The position numbers and the translations under genes were made by a program. Below are positions 36,611-46,566 of a stretch of DNA of 64,000 nt, piece after piece. The notes under the pieces were generated by a model. The model was not told where the DNA came from. It ran no database searches and saw nothing but the letters and a program-made list of their open reading frames with translations. The first letter of the stretch is position 1. The number at the start of each line of letters is the position of its first letter. Source of the stretch: Anthostomella pinea (Eukaryota; Ascomycota; Sordariomycetes; Xylariales; Xylariaceae); NCBI GenBank assembly GCA_963556695.1, contig CAUWAG010000007.1:992001-1056000 (forward strand). Reading direction: 5' to 3'.

Positions 36611-37454
36611 CTATCTACTGCGGAAAAATGCAATGGCGACCATCCTCTGCTCCAGCTCATTTGTCCCCGTACCTTTGACGGCCGTCGCCCTATACACCGG
36701 TGGGACGATGAAGGGGCCCGTCCACTGTTTGTCACACAGGATCATTCCAGTATATTCCGTCCACTTCTTATCGACGACTCGAACCGCGGAGAACGTTTTC
36801 CCTGCGTAAGGGTCCTGCTCTTCAGTTTCCGAGCATGGACGAATAGCTTCTGTTCACAAGTTAGAGACTTCGGCCTCGTGGCGATTCATTATGTCGGCAG
36901 GGAAGCAGCGTACCCTCAATGGCTTGCGAAAAAATAATGTATTCCGGACCGTCGTCGCCGTGGTACGTGGCGTACCACGTTCGTGCAGGTCCACCTAGTG
37001 AATGTTAGAAACAATGGCTTCCTATGAGAAGCTTACGATAATACCCACTGGGGTTCCCATCAACGACGCCATACGTCAAGCCGTCGCCACCACAGATCAG
37101 ATACGCGTGTTCAAGATCAAATCGACGCGGCTTTGAAGTGGCGGCCAGCGTGCCGTCCAGTGCTCCCTGAATGTCCGAGAACTCGCCTTTGTCGCAGTTA
37201 GCTGACTGACCGAAGCTCAGGGGGTAAGTTAAAGAGTATCTACACACCTTTCGCGGTGCTCATAGTCGCTTTACCTGCCTTGTCGATTCCAGTGACGCGG
37301 TTGAAGTTGATACCGAACATGAACTTCGCATTAGCCCCGGCCACCCTGGCATCTTTGGTCACAAGCCCCCTTCCGCCATCGGGGATGGCCTCTATTCGTG
37401 ACTGTGCATTCGTGGCCTGCAAGCGGGCATTGGCCCAGAGCGCGTCTATGGTAG

Positions 37455-37459
37455 TGTGC
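37455..37459. repeat. 5-bp target duplication, left
   Basis: TGTGC directly before the LTR; the same five bases follow it at 37923-37927. Confidence 0.7.
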
Positions 37460-37922
37460 TGTTACGAACCAACAATACCATGGGCAGGCCTGAAGGGAAA
37501 AGGATGACCTATGAGGAAACCCAATTAGAACGGGGACACAATACAGAACAGCGCAGGGCATCCAGGCACGTGATCCAGGGAGCCAAGATCACGTGACTAG
37601 AGTTGCTCACGTCTGCTCACGCGAGCAATGGTGAGCACACCTCATCAGTGAAGGAGAGATTGGATATATAAGGATAGACATTTCCTGGCTAGACAGATAG
37701 ACAGTCTCTATCTCAGTGATCAATTTAAGCATCTTAGCCAACCCCAAGGTGAGAGAAATCTCCTGATGACTCGACTATTCAGTGATCCCCCGGATCAGAC
37801 CAAGCCCCAGCATGTGAGTGTCTTCTAGTTGACAGAAGCCTCTATCGTCCTTTGTGTTGACTTACCTCAGAACATATACCCTATAGAACCCTTTAGCCTT
37901 ATAGGTTAGACGGCTCGTCACG
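37460..37922. mobile_element. probable solo LTR of an LTR retrotransposon
   Basis: 463 bp beginning TGTTACGA and ending TCGTCACG, which are imperfect inverted ends (six of eight pair; intact would be TCGTAACA). It carries two CACGTGA-type boxes and a TATA-like GGATATATAAGG in plus orientation about 215 bp in, as in an LTR promoter. Identical 5-bp duplications flank it, and host coding sequence continues in frame on both sides. No internal retrotransposon genes are present, so it likely arose by LTR-LTR recombination. Confidence 0.75.
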
Positions 37923-37927
37923 TGTGC
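37923..37927. repeat. 5-bp target duplication, right
   Basis: TGTGC, the partner of 37455-37459. On the gene strand the duplicated bases lie within the Lys-His-Thr codons. Confidence 0.7.
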
Positions 37928-38114
37928 TTATAGCTCCAGTCGTCAGTCAACCCTTTGCCAGGAGATCGCATGACATTGGTGAAGCATGAGGAATGCAAGC
38001 AAGGCCTGAAACATAGTGATCTGCATTTTAAGTATGTATCAGAGGATGAAGAGGTATGAAACCCAGAGCTGGAGGCTTCAGGCTGGAGCAGGACCTTGGT
38101 GGATATATAACAAG

Positions 38115-38127
38115 CTTCCTCAAGGCC
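38115..38127. repeat. target-site duplication of LINE-like fragment, left
   Basis: CTTCCTCAAGGCC, identical to 38379-38391. Confidence 0.9.
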
Positions 38128-38378
38128 GGAGAAGAGCAAGTTCTTTTCAACAATCTGTCTCCGATAGATAGCTATTCTTGAAGGACCAGATGGATGACCC
38201 CAAGGTCATACCGCCGCAACAACGGGGATGGGCCCGTGAGCGGGACTGACTGTACTTATTTTCTTGAGACCTCCACAACCCTGCGATGCAGAGGCTCTGG
38301 GAGGCGTGGTCTGCACTACTGAGGAGCTACCCCCCACGTTAAATACAAAACAAACAAACAAACAAACAAACAAACAAA
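38128..38378 (+). mobile_element. 5'-truncated LINE-like retroposon fragment with (AAAC)n tail
   Basis: 251 bp flanked by 13-bp duplications and ending in about nine AAAC units, the signature of target-primed reverse transcription. No coding sequence remains. The 3' part (38269-38314) matches the 3' part of the SINE at 46023-46068 in 41 of 46 bases. I call it LINE-like because it lacks the SINE's tRNA head and the match is limited to the 3' end; a truncated copy of another SINE is possible. It lies about 90 bp upstream of the secreted-protein start. Confidence 0.75.
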
Positions 38379-38391
38379 CTTCCTCAAGGCC
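38379..38391. repeat. target-site duplication of LINE-like fragment, right
   Basis: Second copy of the 13-bp duplication, directly after the AAAC tail. Confidence 0.9.
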
Positions 38392-40297
38392 CGCTCAGAG
38401 CTGCGCTGTGGGCAGCCCAGAGGGTAAGAGCCAACACATACTGAACGATACTTGACAACAGCTGGCATTGCTACTTAAAAATAAGATACAGTAGAACCCC
38501 CTGAATATGGCTACACGGTTAGTGGGCACGTCGGCGGTCCGGGTCCTATTCTTAGAACCCCTCGGTAGGTAACTTTTTAGTCTGGGCGGGTAAGTTCTTG
38601 AAAGAGGATATTATTACATACTGTCAGGATTTTGGATGGCGAGGTAGGCCACTTGGGACTGGATAGATCGGATGAATCTATTGATTCTATTACATCTGAA
38701 GTTCTATATACTGGGACCAGATAGGCCGATGTGCGTCTGCTCCATCATAACTACAACATATAGATATCATTGTCAGAAGGCCACCCATAGGGGGGGGTAA
38801 GATGTATGTTGTTCTGCAGAGAGGTGCAGTACTAATCAGGCGCGAAGGCCATGTATATGTACACGTATGATCCCTTTGTTCTCGGGATGCTTCCTGACAA
38901 TCATGTCACGCAAATGGCCCTCGTAATTGCTTACGAGGTTATTTTGGATCTCATAATGGATGCAACATATCAGGTTGAGGGTGACCAGCAGCGCCCTCCA
39001 CCGCCCAAGCCCTCCTCGCAGGTAACTATCAGGCCATCAGCTCACATAAATTGCTATAGGGTATACCTGTCTTGATGATTTTGTGTCATCGATCACTACT
39101 GCCGGAAGGATGTATATTCCACCGTGATTTGGCCGTGCTAATAATACCTGCATTTGTGGAGCATCGGGGGCGTGGAGCGCGCTACTGGTCACCATTCCTG
39201 ATATCTGTAAGCGGCGCTGCGGACCAGGAAGAATGCGCCACATACGCTATGCACGTTTGACTTCCTCTCTTCAGGACACCACATTGCATCTAACATTCCC
39301 GGCACAACCAGGGCAACTAAACATCAGACTCTCGTATTGAGATACTGGGACCAACACACTGTGTCATTGTTGTTGCTGCGGCGCAGTGTGTCTTACAAGT
39401 GGTGTAAAGATCCAAGGCTTGGGACGCTTGATCGGACACGTTCTTCGCCGTTTAATAAAGAGTATTGCTATTTTCTGACGTAACCTTCAGTGGGGAAATT
39501 TCTTTTTTTTGGAGACTCTCTGGCAGGGCCGACTACCTGGTCTGACCGCAATATGGACAGGTTTGCCATAGCACTCTAGTTCCTGGTCCATCTTAGTTAT
39601 CCCCAAAGAGACGAAGATCTTCTGGTATCACTCACCTTCCCCAGGCGGTCATCTCATTTGCGTAACTTCTTATGTCTGACATATTGAAATCCCTGGGAAG
39701 ACGATGTCTTTCATACATATGACCATACAAGCATCTGCAAACACGTTTTAATACCTCCCAACTAAATGCCACGCCGGAATCCTCCCCTATCACAGAGCTC
39801 AAGGGTAGACCGCTGACTAAAGTGTGCATGTGATGTCAGCACTTTAAATCGACGTATAATCTTCTGGCTAATGGCTTCTCCTTTCGTTCGTTTCTTACCA
39901 GTAGAGACATGTAAGATTAATGAATGTTCAGCCTGTGGTCGATCCTCTCCACTCCAATAACCTAATTCAATGTGTCTGAGACAAGTATTAGTCTAGACCG
40001 ATAAGCTCTTTGTTCCGGCACCGTCTTCTTATCCACTCGAAAAGAACACCATATTCCATATGTGCCAATGTCTCCGTGCTTACCCCACGCGTATGAGGTT
40101 CTCAGTGTACGATTCGGCGGTAGATATACGAAGCATGGGAAGTCTAAGATGCATACCTATCAGGACGATATGCCTGAGCTACTTCGCTGTCCGGGTATAT
40201 TCGAGTCCTTCTTATAACGCCAAACACCTTCAAGGCCAGCTACCGCGTACAGATAACCACAACACCCACCGAATAACAACAAAGACAGCCACCCCAC
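38392..40297. other. intergenic, no gene recognised
   Basis: About 1.9 kb of mixed composition with only short frames and no motifs. I see no repeats with clear ends. Confidence 0.5.
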
Positions 40298-41093
40298 TCA
40301 AGACTTCCACTCGTCCCGCCCAAGCTTGACGATTTCGGCAGCGTCCAGGATCCAGTACTTGCTGGATGCCTTGCCCTCCGCCGCCAGGATGCTCGCCTTG
40401 ACAGCCGCGCGCGCGACAACGTCGCCCTCCTGACTGAACTTGTTCTGCACGCCCTGGCCGATGTAGCCCAGACTGCGGAAGGCGGAGTTCAGGAAGCCGT
40501 TGCCGGGGTGGCTCGACGCGGCATTGCCGCGGTCGCCCAGCAGCATGCCGGGTCGCACGATGATGGCCTGCTCGAAGCCGAGCGACTTGATGGCGTCCTC
40601 GACGCCGACCTTCATCTTCGAGTAGGGAACGTAGTTGCTTAGGAGGCCCCGCGTGCCGCCCGAGGATATGAAGATGTAGGTTTTGACGCCGGCGGCGTGC
40701 GCGGCTTTGGCGATCTCGATGTTCACTGCGCGGTGGTGTAACGGCTGGTTAGCTGTGTTCGAAAGAAAAGCCTAGCTCGTGCCGGACTGGGGAGGTGGTC
40801 AGTCACTCACGGTCATGGTCGATCTTCCACTGGTTCTGGATGCCGCCAGCTTGGACTCGAGTGGTGCCGAGCGCGGAGAAGACGGTTTCGGGGAGCGGAG
40901 CAATGGAGTGGAGCTTGGATGTCCACTTGGTCGTGTCGGCTTCGATGGTCGCGTTCAATTTGGGGGATTCGGTCTTCGGGGCGCGGCGGGAGATGGTGTA
41001 GACGGACTTGCATGCGTCGAGGCCGAGTAGGGTCTCCAAGATGTGGGAGCCGACAAGACCGGTGTTGCCGAACACGGCAGCAGTGGAGGACAT
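40298..41093 (-). CDS. FMP52: FMP52-like NAD(P)-binding protein, mitochondrial outer membrane
   Basis: Atypical short-chain dehydrogenase family member related to HTATIP2/TIP30; the yeast protein is found in mitochondria, reaction unknown. Two exons (41093-40811 and 40725-40298) give 236 residues, the usual length. The N-terminal Rossmann motif is AVFGNTGLVGSHIL, then SALGTTRVQAGG. The intron falls within the HDLN codons, and joining gives DHDLNIEIAKAAHAAGVKTYIFISS. SNYVPYSKMKVGVEDAI holds the conserved Tyr and Lys, and IVRPGMLLGDR follows. The start context is ACGATGTCC. An AT-rich patch lies upstream. Confidence 0.93.
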
Positions 41094-42822
41094 CGTGCAG
41101 ATTCTCGAGGCTCGCAGCGCAGAACGGATTGTGGAAGTTGTGTAGACTATGTTCGCTTCTCAAAGGTTGCAGATTGTCATGGGAAGATATAAGTACGTAG
41201 TCAGTCAATCGTGCTGAAAGTTAAGCCTCGGGAACTTGCGACGACCCGACGCGGCCAAATTGTGACGCCGGTTCGGACGGATTCACGGAACCACGGTTGA
41301 GGGGGGCACCTGCATACGTAGGGCTGCAGATGCCTAGCTCAATATATTCACGACGATTCAATTGGCTGTTGATCGCCCGTACTTTATGTAGCAGAAGTTA
41401 TGCAGTTACAGAGGGTCAGCACAAATACCGAACTGTGACGGCCTGCACAGACCTTCCCACATGACAAGCCGATACTTCCCAACAAGGGAAGGATCTGACC
41501 AGAGGATCCCCTTAAAGGGGCAACCTCCCGCTGTACCTATCTCTCTCTCTTCCTTTCCTCTCTGGTCTTGATATTCTTGTTAATAGAGTAATAGCTGCTT
41601 GCTGCAGGCCATATCCCAGCTCCCCAGTATGCTCGCCGTGACACGAACACCCTACTCTTATAAAAGAACCCTCCTCATTATAACCACATTCAAAGCTTTA
41701 CGCGAGAAAAAAAAAATACGGGATAAAGATAAATATGTAAAGTTTTAAAGGCGTAAAAAAGTTAATTTTTAAAAAGTATTCTAACTTGAATAATTATAGA
41801 GATTTTAATAGAACTATGTGAAAAGAGCTATTTTATACTTATTCTTACATCTTTTAATATAATCGATTTATTTAGATGTCCTTCTAATAAAAATTTATAT
41901 ATTCTATTTTTTAAAACATAGCTTAGTTAGTTTTTCTATACTTATTTTATAAAACTGTTATAAAAGGGTAAATTTATATAAATATATACCTAGTTCTTAA
42001 GCGGTGCTATTAATTAAAGAAAAACAGTTTATAAATGAAATAAAACTAGTAGTTTAATATTTATATAGTTAATTTAAATTTGAAATTCTTTTCCTTATTT
42101 TTAATTAAATAAAGTCTTTAACAAGCGTGTGTAAAAGTGCGAGAAGTAAGATTAAAAGGTGTTCGGTTTTTTTGTCTACCCACTGTATGCTACATATACA
42201 TTCAGCCCTGCTTCAGTCACATGTATCCCAGCTGCAGCCATCGGACCATGCACCACCTCAATCAGTCACAAGTTGCACAACCGTCAACTGACACCCCACA
42301 CAATCGCAACCTCATACTGCTCCCTCTTCCTCACCTTATCAATCCAGGACAAGCTCGTCATTATGCGTCCAAGTCGTCTTTGAGGATTGACCACTACTTG
42401 GAAGGTTGGAGGGCCCCGCTCCGTCTTGCTTGCGCTGTCGTACTACGGTATGTCATAATCTTGGCCATGTGTTTCGCAAACCTGGCCGCCTGAGACCTGG
42501 GAACTCAATCTGGCTATGTTCATCGACCTGTCGAGGTTGTCCATGGTTTCTGTGTCACGGCATTGCATGAGTTAATGGCAGTGCGACTAGACCTCCGATA
42601 CGATATACATCCCAAGCTAATCTTACTGGCGAGTAGGTCTTTAAAAGTCACAAAGGGGCCTCGGCTTCGGATCAAAGACTCTTTGGTGTTGCAGGACAAA
42701 GATGGGCTGCGATACCAGCAGACCTAGGGAGGTCAACAAAGCAGTCTAATGATGGACAATCTACAACAATAATATCCCCTTCCTTCAAGATGAAGCGGCT
42801 ATTGTGAGAAGGGACAATTCCC
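41094..42822. other. intergenic with an AT-rich patch
   Basis: FMP52 promoter followed by the AT-rich stretch listed separately. 42137-42640 has only short unsupported frames. Confidence 0.5.
41690..42135. repeat. short AT-rich, RIP-like patch
   Basis: About 450 bp of TA-rich sequence with stops in all frames and sharp edges against normal DNA. It resembles the big block at 10.6-15 kb in composition. No shared sequence between the two was recognised by eye. Confidence 0.6.
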
Positions 42823-43786
42823 TTGTTTGCACCGAAGCTGCCTAGAAGGTGGTGTTGTATTTGCAGCACTTATAAGAACGGTCGAGCCTCCACTGTTTGG
42901 AGAAATGGATTCATCAACCATACAACCATACAATCATACAACCAGAACACCAACATTGAAGAACACATCACATCGCAAAGCTACCTCTATCTCCTCGAGC
43001 TCATAGATTTTAGGATTGGGCGGCTGCAGAAATATCTGAAAGATAACCCGCCGGGAGCGAAAGAGTTAGAAGACGAATCGGAAGCTGTCGAAAGATCCAC
43101 TAACAACGCCGCGTTATTCCGCGAAGCAACTCTGCGCAGCGGCCTGAGAATCTCTGACGACGACATCGACAATGCTGAGATGACCTTTGCCACGCAATCG
43201 TATACGGCGTGGCTCCAGGATAACCTCAAGTCGCAAGACTGGTTCGCACTACACGTGATGAATATTCCCCGCTACTTCGTAGGTGCTCACAGCCACGACT
43301 CGGACGGAGCGCAGCTGTGCTGACATAGCTTCATAGGGGTGGAAAATGCTTGCAGCCACGCTAGCTCGCTCGCCGAAGACCAAGAAAGGTAATTGGCGTT
43401 CAATCCATTGTGTATTTGCACTCCTTGCTAACGTATGGCTTCGCAAGACACGCCATTCTACAGGTATTGGGTCGAACCGAATAACGATATCGAGTTCGGA
43501 GTGAGGCTTTCAAGTATGTAACATGCACCCAGGAGCACGAAACCTGATTTATGTCTAACTGCCGACTGATGTAGACTTTCTTGATAACAACGAGGCCAGG
43601 TACTACTCACCGGAGAACTATCGCACTTGGACAAAGCTGTTCCGAGAGGGTCTGAAGCATGAGATTGATTCGTTCAACAGCGCCATTGGCAAGACGCTGA
43701 AGGATGTTCCCGAGGGACAGCTGTGGGCCAAACTAAGATGGAAGTACATACAGATGCGTATCAAAGCCAAAAAGATCTTTGGCTGA
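42823..43786 (+). CDS. protein of unknown function, four exons
   Basis: I do not recognise the family. Exons ending at 43282, then 43337-43388, 43464-43513 and 43575-43786 join in phase. The junctions read RYFVGVENACSHASSLAEDQERYWVEPNND and GVRLSNFLDNNEARYY, and the end is YIQMRIKAKKIFG. The product looks soluble and mostly helical (LELIDFRIGRLQKYLK, ERSTNNAALFREATL). The start is uncertain: the frame is open from an ATG at 42823, but the first ~45 residues are not convincing, and an unseen upstream exon may supply the true start. The internal introns are short (54, 75 and 61 bp), normal for this genome. Confidence 0.6.
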
Positions 43787-44894
43787 TTGACGATGATCCT
43801 GTTGGAATCCTCAACAGGTAAAGCGCAGGAACACTGCGATGTAACTATATTTTGTGTAATTGAATGTTTGATCATCTACCTAGGTACTCATTACACAGAC
43901 GTTAAAATGAAACGAACGTTGGCCTTGAATATGTAATTCGACTTCGAAGTCCGAACTTTTCTGGCGCAATCGCGTCACCTTGGGTAGGCAGCAATCAGAC
44001 GAGCCCTGGAGACCTATGATGACCATACTAGGGCAACATGTGGTTACCACCACACACTGAAATGACCAGGTGGTCCAGGTGTACAACCATGAATCCCGAC
44101 CCTCTCAACCTGCTTTGGGATGGTCATACAAGGAGTCAAAACCCTGACATGCCTGATACTATACCCAGCAAAGCCGTTAGCACTACAGAATCCTGACTCG
44201 CCACCAAGGCAGATTGGATGCTGACAACTCGGCCACCCACTGCGGCAAACCCACCTCCATGTGTTCACAGCTAAGTGGCAATTGATGCTTACTTTATACT
44301 GTAGGACTATAGGCCACCTGTTTCATGTTGTAGACGTCTAAATTCCGACAGGTCGTCATTCTCAATCACTCAGTAACGTACTTGGAAGCGACGGTAGATA
44401 CCAGGGCTTGGCGCCTCTCGAAGGAACATCTTTCACAGCCTAGGAATCCGCGTCTCTTGGCGGTTATTCGGTGATGCCGCAGCGGCACAGGCGCTGTTCA
44501 AGCTTGAATGTTCACTCGCAGTGCCGGGATTTGATGGTGGTGGGCAGAATCTTGGCCGAAGCAGGGTTTGCGTTCCTGATCCGCAATGGAACGGACAGGT
44601 ACTAAATACATTGGGAAATGGAGAAGGCGGCACTCTACACTATGTAGCTACGCCGTTCTTTCCAGAGGGTGTGATGGCGGGTTTAATTGCCTCCGAATAT
44701 CACACCACTTCAATTTCATCGTTATACCATCAATTGCATACGTTGCGTGGTGGATGAAGAGTAAAGTAAACACTCCGCTCTCGCCCGAGCCCATTCTTTC
44801 CATCGCACTCTCACACATAGTGGCAGTATTCTCAGTGCCGTCTGGAGGCTGGGGCTGACAAACTGGCCTCCTTATCGTGTCATTGTGCATCCAA
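43787..44894. other. intergenic, no gene recognised
   Basis: Only short frames without motifs. It ends at the stop of the APH-like relic. Confidence 0.5.
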
Positions 44895-45543
44895 TTACTC
44901 CTTCCCCTGAGAATCTTCAGCCTCCTTCCCCTGGACGTTTTCAGCTTCCTTCTTCTGGAAAATTTCGGCCCTCTTCGCCTGGGCATCTCCAGCCTGCTTT
45001 ATTGGTTCTGTCTCAGGGCTTTCAGAGACACCACTGAAGCTGACCTTTTCATCCTTCAGAAGCGAATCAGTCCATCCACTACCGGTCAGCCAGGAAGTCA
45101 GGTACTGTACTGGGACGGTTCTGGATAAACTTCGTCCAACTGATTCCTATCCTCGTCGAACTTGAACGCAGAAACCAACAGGAGACCGAGCTTCGCTGCT
45201 TGCTCGACGAGGTACTTGATCTTCTCCTGTTCTTCGACTGTTTTGATTTTCGTAGCGTCCCAAAATACGTCCCAGAAGCGCTTTTCGATTCGAATGCGCT
45301 CGGAATAATCAATCTGCAACGGTATTAGCGAACTTGCTCTTTGAGTTCGGGTAGACGGTGGTGGAGGTAGCTGCATTCCTGCGAAGACTCTAGGACGTTG
45401 AGTTTGTTGAACACGAAGTGTTTCTGCTTCTCCAACTCCCCTTTTTTCGACTCCCTGCGGGTTCGACCACGCTCGCGCAAAGAACCTACTCCTGTCAGAA
45501 CAAAGAATCGAGGGCCCTTTCAGCATGCGCCGTCTCACCTGGA

Positions 45544-45558
45544 CAAGCAGCTAATGAA
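45544..45558. repeat. target-site duplication of the SINE, left
   Basis: CAAGCAGCTAATGAA, identical to 46115-46129. Confidence 0.95.
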
Positions 45559-46114
45559 AAGGCCGTATGGCGCAATGGTCAAATGCGCCTGGTTGTGTTC
45601 TCGTTTGTGCGGTGGGCGACGAGAACAAGTGGGTTCGAATCCTGCTATGGCCCCCTTCTGACCCGGCTTGTGCGAGTCGACAACCAGCACACGACAGTGA
45701 AGAGGCCCCTTATCGCAGAGCCCGATAGCCAAACAGCTTGTCTCCACAACACCCACTCCTGTGAGGTTTTTCCCCTTGTGGTTTCCCTCGCCAGCAGATA
45801 ACAAACACCTACTTCACCCACCAATGCGACATATATCGAACGGCTACTGGAACGATGTGTATACCGGAGGACTGAGGTTCACTGGGTCGCTTAGTCACTG
45901 GACAGGAGGTTTTTCTGACGGAATCGTGTTTGGGTATTGACTAAAACCATCTGGTCACTCCAGGTTGGTACCGCTACAGCGAGGATAGGCTCGTGCACGG
46001 ATCTGAATGTATCTAGACTGACACCTCTACAACCTTGCGATGCAATGGCTCTGGGAGGCGTGGTTTGCCCTATGGAGGGACTGCATCCACGATAAATACA
46101 ATCAATCAAACAAT
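45559..46114 (+). mobile_element. complete tRNA-headed SINE
   Basis: A 556-bp noncoding element between 15-bp duplications. It starts with a tRNA-like head, has a unique body of about 370 bp with no open frame, and ends in a LINE-like 3' segment (46023-46068 matches 38269-38314) and a short AAATACAATCAATCAAAC-type tail. These are the three parts of a SINE: a Pol III promoter, a body, and a 3' end recognised by a partner LINE. Because the tRNA head sits right at the left duplication, the copy looks full length. It is inserted in an exon of the APH-like relic, in the opposite orientation. Confidence 0.88.
45561..45652 (+). other. tRNA-like head of the SINE (not a functional tRNA)
   Basis: GGCCGTA and TATGGCC form a seven-pair acceptor stem. 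A box TGGCGCAATGG lies at 45568-45578 and B box GGTTCGAATCC at 45632-45642; D and T stems fold. The middle is 40 nt instead of about 23 and forms a long hairpin (TTCTCGT against ACGAGAA), so no normal anticodon arm can be drawn. The acceptor and D-arm resemble an Arg-type tRNA, which is only a guess. Confidence 0.8.
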
Positions 46115-46129
46115 CAAGCAGCTAATGAA
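46115..46129. repeat. target-site duplication of the SINE, right
   Basis: Second copy of the 15-bp duplication; the host reading frame of the relic continues into it. Confidence 0.95.
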
Positions 46130-46566
46130 GCTTAGCTGTTTCGCCAGCTGTGCCTCGGTGAGCTCAGGATCAGAAGGCGCGACTTGTAGATAAGAATTGC
46201 CTGGTAGCAATGGCATTGTGTAAACAAAGAGTCATTTTCCAGCCGGCGCATCTCCGCCAACCACGCCGTGGAAGGTGGCCAGGGGGACAACGTCGCCGTG
46301 GATAACGTGAGCAAGCTTGTCCAGTCTTCCCCCGAGCGGGCTTTCAGGGATTCGGAAGGAAACGATGGTATCGGTGCCTGCGATGACGGTGTAGCTGCAT
46401 GCGCCTTGCATGCCGACCGGGCGGACGGAGGAAGCCTGGACGATTGCTTTGGCGTGCTCGTCCAGATCTTGCTGGGTAGGGCTTGGGTGCTCTCGGAAGA
46501 ACATCTCGATTGAGGATCTCATCCATTCTTCGACGCCCATCTTGTACGTGCTTCTGGTGAGCTTTT

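Larger units (their letters stand above)
36611..38026 (-). pseudogene. probable secreted protein gene split by a solo LTR
   Basis: I do not recognise the family. Four downstream exons (37458-37248, 37186-37037, 36994-36914, 36849-36611) join in phase and end with VAIAFFRSR, so the gene structure is real. Conserved-looking stretches include GANAKFMFGINFNRVTGIDKAG, HAYLICGGDGLTYGVVDG and YATYHGDDGPEYIIFSQAIE. Across the LTR the frame continues exactly: DDWSYKHT upstream joins TIDALWANARLQ. A hydrophobic leader MQITMFQALLAFLMLHQCHA starts at 38026 and looks like a signal peptide, but it is one frame off DDWSYKHT, so a frameshift near 37950 is likely. With the LTR in the coding exon, the product should be lost unless translation or splicing starts inside the LTR. 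Confidence 0.7.
44895..46566 (-). pseudogene. APH-like kinase relic, interrupted by a SINE
   Basis: An exon starting at 46566 reads KMGVEEWMRSSIEMFFREHPS, then MQGACSYTVIAGTDTIVSFRIPES and ATFHGVVGGD, like the N-lobe of fungal APH-family proteins. A TGA at 46232-46234 breaks it before LFVYTMPLLPGNS; CGA or TGG would be expected. The SINE at 45559-46114 then cuts the sequence reading LSFISCL. Beyond it come RFFARAWSNPQ, a frame change, LEKQKHFVFNKLNVLESS, and a tail RFWDVFWDATKIKTVEEQEKIKYLVEQAAKLGLLL ending in a Glu/Lys repeat. I cannot find the HGD..N catalytic loop or the DW/DFG-like motif, which should lie before FWDVFWD, so an internal deletion is likely. The family assignment is from remembered motif order, hence moderate confidence. 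Confidence 0.6.

Noticed and set aside
45561..45652. Functional intron-containing tRNA
   Set aside because: Acceptor, D and T arms fold, but no split gives a normal anticodon stem, there is no T-run terminator close downstream, and target duplications show it belongs to a 556-bp mobile element.
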